This document shows, in pieces, positions 21,123-26,624 of a DNA stretch of 26,624 bases (positions within the stretch are counted from its first letter, which is position 1; each line of letters starts with the position of its first letter). Source of the DNA: Priapulus caudatus. Its lineage: Eukaryota > Priapulida > Priapulimorpha > Priapulimorphida > Priapulidae. Below the pieces are notes generated by a model, which saw only the letters and a list, made by a program, of their open reading frames with translations, had not been told where the DNA came from and did not search any database. The position numbers were made by a program, and so were the translations under genes. The DNA lies in assembly GCF_000485595.1 (NCBI RefSeq), contig NW_014577243.1, forward strand, positions 241,911-268,534, read 5' to 3'.

Positions 21123-21686
21123 GTTTGGTTCAAAAACCGCCGAGCAAAATGCCGGCAGCAGGCGCAGAATGGCGGCCAGAACAAAGCGCGGCCGAAGAAG
21201 GCAAAGTCACCGTCGACTCCAACGAGCACCAACGCAACCACCTCAACCACGACGACACGCACGCCGTCGTCTTCAGCCGAGATTCTGTACAAGGAAAGCC
21301 CGTACAAGACGCCCGTCATAACCGGCGTCGGGCCTATTGTGCCACCGTCGGCGAATTCCATTTGGAGCCCGGCGTCCATAACTCCGGACCCGATGAGCAA
21401 TAGCTGCATGCAGCGACCCGCGTACCCCATGACGAACGCACAGGGAGGCGGCTGCTACGCCACGCAAAACTACGGGCCGGCGTCCTACTACGGCAACATG
21501 GACTATTTGCCCGCGATGCCTCAGCTACCACCAGTCACCACACTCAACCAGATGAGCGGCACCAACATGTCCCCTCACATGTCGCACGCTGGCCTGCCGC
21601 ATCACCATCAATCTCGCAACATGCCCGGACAAAATGACTGCCTTAAATACGGTGACGAAAGCTCTTGGAAGTTTCAGGTGCTGTAA
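21123..21686 (+). CDS. otx: Otx/orthodenticle terminal exon
   Basis: This exon encodes the last 187 residues and a TAA stop. It opens with VWFKNRRAKCRQQ, completing the homeodomain recognition helix. Lys50 gives the bicoid/Otx class preference for TAATCC, with Asn51 and Arg53 present. Then follow a basic RPKKAK stretch (possible nuclear localisation), about 25 Ser/Thr-rich residues, the SIWSPAS motif (WSPAS at 21363-21377), a CMQR...YPM segment with Tyr-rich YYGNMDY resembling the matching part of vertebrate Otx2, a Met/His/Pro-rich region, and DCLKY...SSWKFQVL at the end (WKFQVL at 21666-21683). Only one copy of the tail is seen; vertebrate Otx proteins carry two. The acceptor is TTTTGTTCACAG after a short pyrimidine run. 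With the 54 residues of the preceding exon the visible protein is about 241 residues, so a 30-residue N-terminus would bring it near 270, slightly short of vertebrate Otx (about 290-350). GC-rich third positions agree with coding. Confidence 0.96.
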   Translation, partial: VWFKNRRAKCRQQAQNGGQNKARPKKAKSPSTPTSTNATTSTTTTRTPSSSAEILYKESPYKTPVITGVGPIVPPSANSIWSPASITPDPMSNSCMQRPAYPMTNAQGGGCYATQNYGPASYYGNMDYLPAMPQLPPVTTLNQMSGTNMSPHMSHAGLPHHHQSRNMPGQNDCLKYGDESSWKFQVL

Positions 21687-22290
21687 GACTGCTTCGGGTC
21701 CAGCGCAATACTGCATCGACTAGGTCAACACGTAGCCGTAGCCACTATGTCGCGAGATGACGGCGTCCCGTGTACCCCGCGAGGGGAAAGTGACGCAGGC
21801 TCCATCCGGCTGACCTCTCAATCCTGCAGGTACTAAGACTCACGTTCCACAAATGTCTACGCTTTCACTGATGGAAATGAATAATCAGGTTGATTGTACG
21901 TAAAACGACAAATAGCATTTTGTGGAGTGGCAGGATTGGAGACAGCGTCAGTGGTGGGAAAGATTCGTGTTGCTGTTATCATAAAGCTGATCATGACATA
22001 TTGTACAAATTACAAACACGATCCTATTTATAAAACTGTTGTTGTTTTGTTGGATTCACAACGGTCTAGCGACCGCTCACTACGTGGTGTTTTTGTGCAT
22101 GTATAGTTCCCAATCGTAGCTTTACGCGTAAAGAGTCCCGGGAACGATAAGTTGTATATATTGTAAAGAAATGTGACTGTTCTGTTTTATCGTTATACAG
22201 TACGTATATAGTGCGCAGCATGCTGGCTTGGTATGAGTCATTGTAGGGAGCTTATATTTTGTGCAAAATAAACGTGTCGTATTATGCTGC
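21687..22290 (+). other. otx: probable otx 3' UTR
   Basis: This stretch runs from the otx stop codon to just past the first canonical AATAAA. It contains a TGTATATA word at 22153-22160, matching the Pumilio-type element TGTANATA, and a TGTACAAATT stretch near 22003. No continuing reading frame is convincing. The exact cleavage site is not visible, so the end is approximate. Confidence 0.6.
22267..22272 (+). promoter_or_regulatory. candidate otx polyadenylation signal AATAAA
   Basis: This is a canonical AATAAA about 580 bases after the stop codon, followed by a G/T-containing stretch (CGTGTCGTATT) of the kind that helps cleavage. A second AATAAA at 22922-22927 is a possible distal alternative. 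Confidence 0.55.
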
Positions 22291-22972
22291 TCAAATATCT
22301 TAATTTATATTCGAAATCCGAACGCTGTCGTTTGTGTTACTGTAATCTATATCTGCGCGAGGTTCGTTTGTACAACGTCATTTATTTCACAACACAGCCA
22401 TGTGAACTTTTCAGAATATACGGAATAGCTTCCATGCTGACCGAGTCATATGAAACGCCGCACAAGTCGCCAATTGCGTTAATTTGCGAAGTAAATGCAG
22501 ATCCTATTTTACTGCGGGAATGTTTTCAAATGACACGTCAGCTCAGTGCTATAGGCATGAAAAAAATGCGGCGGCATATAGAGGCACTGATGTAGCGAGG
22601 AAACGAATATTGGCGTGTAAAGTTCATTTCAGTTATGTGTTGATGTAATCCAGTTTTACAGTTTCCATGTACTTTCGATGACGTATCAATAAGGTATGGT
22701 AATCAAAATGCAGCATACTCAAAAAATGTCGGGCAAGAACATACATGCGTATGTGCATCTATAGCTTTAGTTAATTTCTCACGTATCTATTGCTGCGTAG
22801 GGCTTGTCATAGCAGCTTGAATCTTTGGTTAAATGAATATGCGCGTACATGCGACGGATCCATCAAGATGCCTACGGTTGGAATTCGCGATGGCCGACGG
22901 TGTATCAAACTTCAATTCAAGAATAAACATTTTACCTGTGACGAATCTTTCCGGCTCGTCACTTTATTAACC
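22291..22972. other. downstream of otx, no gene recognised
   Basis: A 103-codon frame from about 22284 has no identifiable domain and overlaps the poly(A) signal region. A TAATCC word lies at 22646-22651. It is probably non-coding. Confidence 0.5.
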
Positions 22973-23145
22973 CCCACGAACCACTGCAACAGCTGCACGT
23001 TGGTTTCTTCGCGTTTGTGTAAAAGTGTACAAGTCTATATATAGTTATATATATATATATATATCCCACGAACCACTGCAACAGCTGCACGTTGGTTTCT
23101 TCGCGTTTGTGTAAAAGTGTACAAGTCTATATATAGTTATATATA

Positions 23146-23147
<2 letters not shown>
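22973..23147 (+). repeat. 82-bp direct tandem duplication
   Basis: CCCACGAACCACTGCAACAG through TCTATATATAGTTATATATAT occurs twice (from 22973 and from 23065), apparently without mismatch. The first copy is followed by a short AT tract, so the period is 92 bp. The second runs into a much longer AT tract. Identity suggests a recent event or an assembly join. Confidence 0.92.

Positions 23148-23224
<77 letters not shown>
23128..23224. repeat. (AT)n microsatellite
   Basis: A long AT run after the second duplicate copy, ending at GACGTCG. Confidence 0.96.
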
Positions 23225-23226
<2 letters not shown>

Positions 23227-23808
23227 CGTCGATTTGACCCTGCCTGCATCTTGGTATTTCAGAATAAACTACGCTGGCAAAATTATTTTCGTGTTGAATT
23301 GGTTTTAAGTATGTTCCTTATCATCCGACTTCTACCGCACATGCGAGCAGATATAACCAACAAAATCACTGCAGCCGTTGATAAACCAATGACTAATGCG
23401 TGGCGTGTAATGAGAAAAATGCATGTACGCACCGCTACTTATTCTTACCGATTCTTACATGCCTCCGATTACTCATATACCTAATTACAGAATTACAGCG
23501 ATCGGGACCACATTTAGGCGCTAATAACTCACGTTATGATAATACAATATAAGTAATAGACAATAGATCATTTCATCGCATCCAATTTCAAATAGAAAAA
23601 GTAGATAATTAAATTTTGCATTAAATAATTTTAGTATACGTAAAAAATATACTAATACGCATATGGGCCATGATAACAGATTTCAGGGAATTAAAAGACG
23701 ATAACAATAATGAAAATATTAATGTCGCTGATGCCAAAGATTCATTCTCGTGTGGTCGTGTATGGCGTGCTGTGGTTCGCTCTCGCTCGGTTTCTCTCAC
23801 TATTATAC
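23225..23808. other. non-coding, no gene recognised
   Basis: AT-rich DNA. Short open frames have no recognisable content. Confidence 0.5.
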
Positions 23809-23883
23809 CACTACTACTACTGCTGCTGCTAATAATAATAATAACAGGAGTTAATAAAGACGACGACGACGACGACGACGATT
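23809..23883. repeat. compound trinucleotide repeat (ACT)(GCT)(AAT)...(GAC)
   Basis: Four different triplet repeats follow one another, with GAC repeated about seven times at 23859-23880. The frame through it reads Leu, Ile and then poly-Asp and is not supported as a gene. Confidence 0.92.
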
Positions 23884-23968
23884 TTTATTCACATCGCACT
23901 CGTACGACAAAATGTAGTGAAATCAGTACCAAATACGTGTCAAACTTCTTTGTCTTTATTAACTCCTG
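23845..23968. repeat. inverted repeat enclosing the GAC tract
   Basis: CAGGAGTTAATAAAGAC (23845-23861) recurs as its exact reverse complement at 23952-23968, a 17-bp perfect stem with a loop of about 90 bases. AAT-type triplets lie outside both arms, extending the similarity. Confidence 0.85.
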
Positions 23969-24106
23969 ATAATAATCATAACAACAACAACAAAACGATG
24001 AGACGAATGACGATAATATGATCCTTAGCATCACCTCGCGTATCGGGCCCCCTTTCTCCCGTCCCCTCTTTCTCTCTTTTATTTTTATTCTCCCCTCTCT
24101 TTATAC

Positions 24107-24228
24107 ATATATATATATATAATATATTATATAATATATATATATATATAGAGAGTAGATAATAGGGATATCTATTATCTACTCCTATTATCTACTCCTG
24201 ATATATAAATATATATATATATATATAT

Positions 24229-24232
<4 letters not shown>
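24107..24232. repeat. (AT)n block with embedded hairpin
   Basis: AT tracts flank a perfect 13-bp stem, GAGTAGATAATAG (24153-24165) against CTATTATCTACTC (24172-24184), with a GGATAT loop. The right arm word is repeated directly as CTATTATCTACTCC at 24185-24198. Confidence 0.9.

Positions 24233-24310
<78 letters not shown>
24233..24310. repeat. (TG)n microsatellite
   Basis: About 39 uninterrupted TG units. Confidence 0.98.
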
Positions 24311-24311
<1 letters not shown>

Positions 24312-26535
24312 ATGCTTTTGTATGTATAATATATTTCGAAATGATATTCAGGCTGCCAACTGATGTTAATTATTGCTAATGCATGTGTTCTTCATCGAAT
24401 CGCGCGCCACCTCAGCGAATTCGATATATTACCATATTTTAGTACGTGCCAATTGAACACAACCCAATGATTCTGCGTATGTAGGAACCCCTGGTATTTC
24501 GTAGCTTGGTTTTCACGACACATTATCGCCCTATACCCGATACACCTTGTCTAGCTGTATGACATACACAGCGTATATAGCTGGTGCAGTGGCACGTGTT
24601 GTGTTTCACAGCCACTTTCAGTCTCATGTTCACATTGGTAAATATTTTAGTTGGCGGTCCTATAACGGGGATCAATTGGCTAAACAACTGCGCCAAACCG
24701 ACTAATGAAACCTAATGCGATTCTACTCTCGCACATAGTCACGAATTAGGGAGGTAGACATTTTACGGGGCATTTTGCGGAGCAGAGTGTTGGAAGTACG
24801 GAGATGAACGAATGTAAAATTAAGATAATGCAAGAAGTTTAACGTTGTAGTGTAGCTGACATACAGAGTAGATATAAGATGCGTACGTGCCTACATGATT
24901 GCTCGCACACAGAGCTCAGCAGCAAAATATAGTGCGCGCGCCATTCATTCCAGCCTGCACAAAATCCAATGTACTATAACGCGTTATTATGAAAGTTTCT
25001 CAAACGAACCATCCGCATACAATTATTACAGATTGATGTATTTTATATTATTTCACGGAGCTATAATGGCATCATTATACGCAATGATAACTGTCCATCG
25101 TATGTCGATGCTTTTGTTGCACATATATTCGGCTCGTTTACAATTTCTATACTGCGATTGATTTCGAAAATATTTTAGGATTTCGATTTTTTAAGATATT
25201 CTGTGTGCTTTTTGAAAATAGAATGGTAATACCTTCATATAATTGTGTACGCCGATTAAAGAGTGTTCACACACAGTGTGAATTCGGGTATCCTTTTTAT
25301 GATAACCTCGCGATCTTGCCGGTAGCTTATATTTTTGAGCGCATCATGATGTACAATGCAATTATTATTCAAGATTATGTACAGACATGAATTGCAACAT
25401 CTTGAATGACATTATCATTACGACGTTATTCGTTAATATCGTGATAAGATTATTTGTAATACTGTGTTAGCTGCAAAATGGTTATTTAGCCCAAATAGCT
25501 GATGAATATCAAATATACAAGTATAACAAAAATATATTATTGCAGTCCACATTTTGTTAACACATTTTAACCTTTTAAATTGGACATTACTTGTTTTGAT
25601 TCACGATATGTTCGTGTTAATTAGACGCTCTAAAGCTTAATTAGTAAACATGGGACTATGCAAAGGCGCTCGTTTTAAACGTCGGATCTCGATATATTGC
25701 TAATATATTAAGTAGGACAAATACTTGTAGCTACGCATCCTCTGGCGAGGGTTAATAGATCTAGGATGAAAAATGTAATGTAGTGACTTTTTTGGATTTG
25801 TTGTACGGTACCTACTATTTTCATACAATTCAGATACGATCATCTGGCGCCCTCTATCCGCGTGCACGTGAAGTATACACATAACGTACTCACATTGATA
25901 TGTGTACAATTTGTTCTATTTATTACAAGACCAACTAATTTGTCCATTAACCACGATGAAAAACTAGGATGAATTGTTCCAGAATTTAGTAAAGCTAATA
26001 TCGGGAAAACTTCGTGTGTAAAGTCGAATTAAAGCCCGTTGTTCATATAAAAATCAACACGAAACCAGGCACCGTAGATATTCCTTGCAACAAATAAACG
26101 TAAAAGTAAGTAAGTAAAGCATATAAGTATTATTTGCTAAGAACTATTACATAGCTATTGTCGTTACCTGTATATCATACATTATATTTTAAAATTTAGG
26201 CATTGTGCTCTTAACGGGCATCATCACATCACATCGCATATCTTAATAAAACACACATATTTGGTCGAGACACGTGTAGCGATAGTATAAAAATGTTATG
26301 AGACAAAATAAGAAAATTTCCTATGAATACTTTAATTATCATGACGAAAAACATATTAGATAACCGGAAAGAAAATCCACTGTAGAGTTAGTACATACGC
26401 TAATATAGTCAGGTTTTGTATACCGATTGCAATTGGTTTCACGAAAATACTCGTAATACGGAATCGACGATTTATGGTATGGCTTTCTAACATTTTTCAT
26501 CCAAGCAAAGCAGAAGAAAGAACCGACCCCGATTT
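24311..26535. other. intergenic-looking, no gene recognised
   Basis: AT-rich sequence without a convincing exon on either strand. It contains a TTCACAC-ACA-GTGTGAA dyad at 25266-25282, a GGCGCCCTCTAT word at 25846-25857 that partly resembles a CTCF core, and a short AAGT repeat near 26105. Confidence 0.5.
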
Positions 26536-26573
26536 CACACACAGACACACACCCACCCACCCACACACACACG

Positions 26574-26624
<51 letters not shown>
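26536..26624. repeat. (CA)n microsatellite at the window edge
   Basis: CACA and CCCA variants pass into a pure CA run that continues to the last base of the window. Confidence 0.96.

Noticed and set aside
22284-22595. 103-codon open frame downstream of otx
   Set aside because: It overlaps the probable poly(A) site, and has no known domain, no splice context and no coding-like codon bias.
25846-25857. GGCGCCCTCTAT as a CTCF/insulator site
   Set aside because: It matches only part of the CTCF core and lacks the following TGG.
1-26624. Enrichment of Otx-type TAATCC/GGATTA sites as evidence of autoregulation
   Set aside because: I counted about eight, while roughly a dozen are expected by chance for a six-base word on two strands over this length; only the local cluster near 12.87 kb is kept as a candidate.
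1-26624. CRISPR array, tRNA genes or a microbial operon
   Set aside because: The repeats are ordinary microsatellites without unique spacers, no tRNA B-box (GGTTCRANYCC) was seen, and the gene is spliced, so the window is animal DNA.

Overview
The window is animal genomic DNA: AT-leaning, intron-containing, and crowded with di-, tri- and tetranucleotide microsatellites. Its one gene that can be identified with confidence is an Otx/orthodenticle homeobox gene on the + strand. Two exons are clear. A 164-bp exon (19904-20067) carries residues 1-46 of a bicoid-type homeodomain. A terminal exon (21123-21686) carries recognition helix 3 with Lys50, a basic/Ser-Thr linker, the SIWSPAS motif, a Cys-Met-Gln-Arg/Tyr-rich segment and the WKFQVL tail that ends many Otx proteins. 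A single tail, a short linker and the repeat content point to an invertebrate bilaterian. I cannot name the phylum from sequence alone.

Layout. 1-19.9 kb is mostly non-coding DNA upstream of, or in the first intron of, otx. It holds microsatellite blocks, several stretches that look like cis-regulatory DNA (about 2.5-3.0, 5.6-6.0 and 12.8-13.0 kb) and two inverted-repeat mobile elements. The first element (6130-7526) has arms of about 270 bp and encloses a decayed exon of a transposon-associated protein. The second (10222-10630) is a near-complete foldback palindrome. A CpG-rich, promoter-like block (about 13.56-13.86 kb) precedes a possible first coding exon (13863-13965) of unknown identity. 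A GC-rich island with coding-like composition follows at 15513-15686. A 59-base assembly gap lies inside a CA/CG repeat at 12197-12255. 20068-21122 is the intron that splits the homeodomain. 21687 to about 22290 is the probable otx 3' UTR with an AATAAA signal. From there to the end is intergenic-looking DNA with an 82-bp tandem duplication, hairpins and long AT, TG and CA tracts.

The first coding exon of otx (the usual M-x-Y-L-K start) was not found with confidence. It may lie upstream of the window or be one of the divergent candidates described here. No prokaryotic features, CRISPR arrays, tRNA or rRNA genes, or viral genes were recognised. Nothing here adds up to a new multi-gene system. 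The most unusual objects are the two inverted-repeat elements and the unresolved 5' structure of otx.
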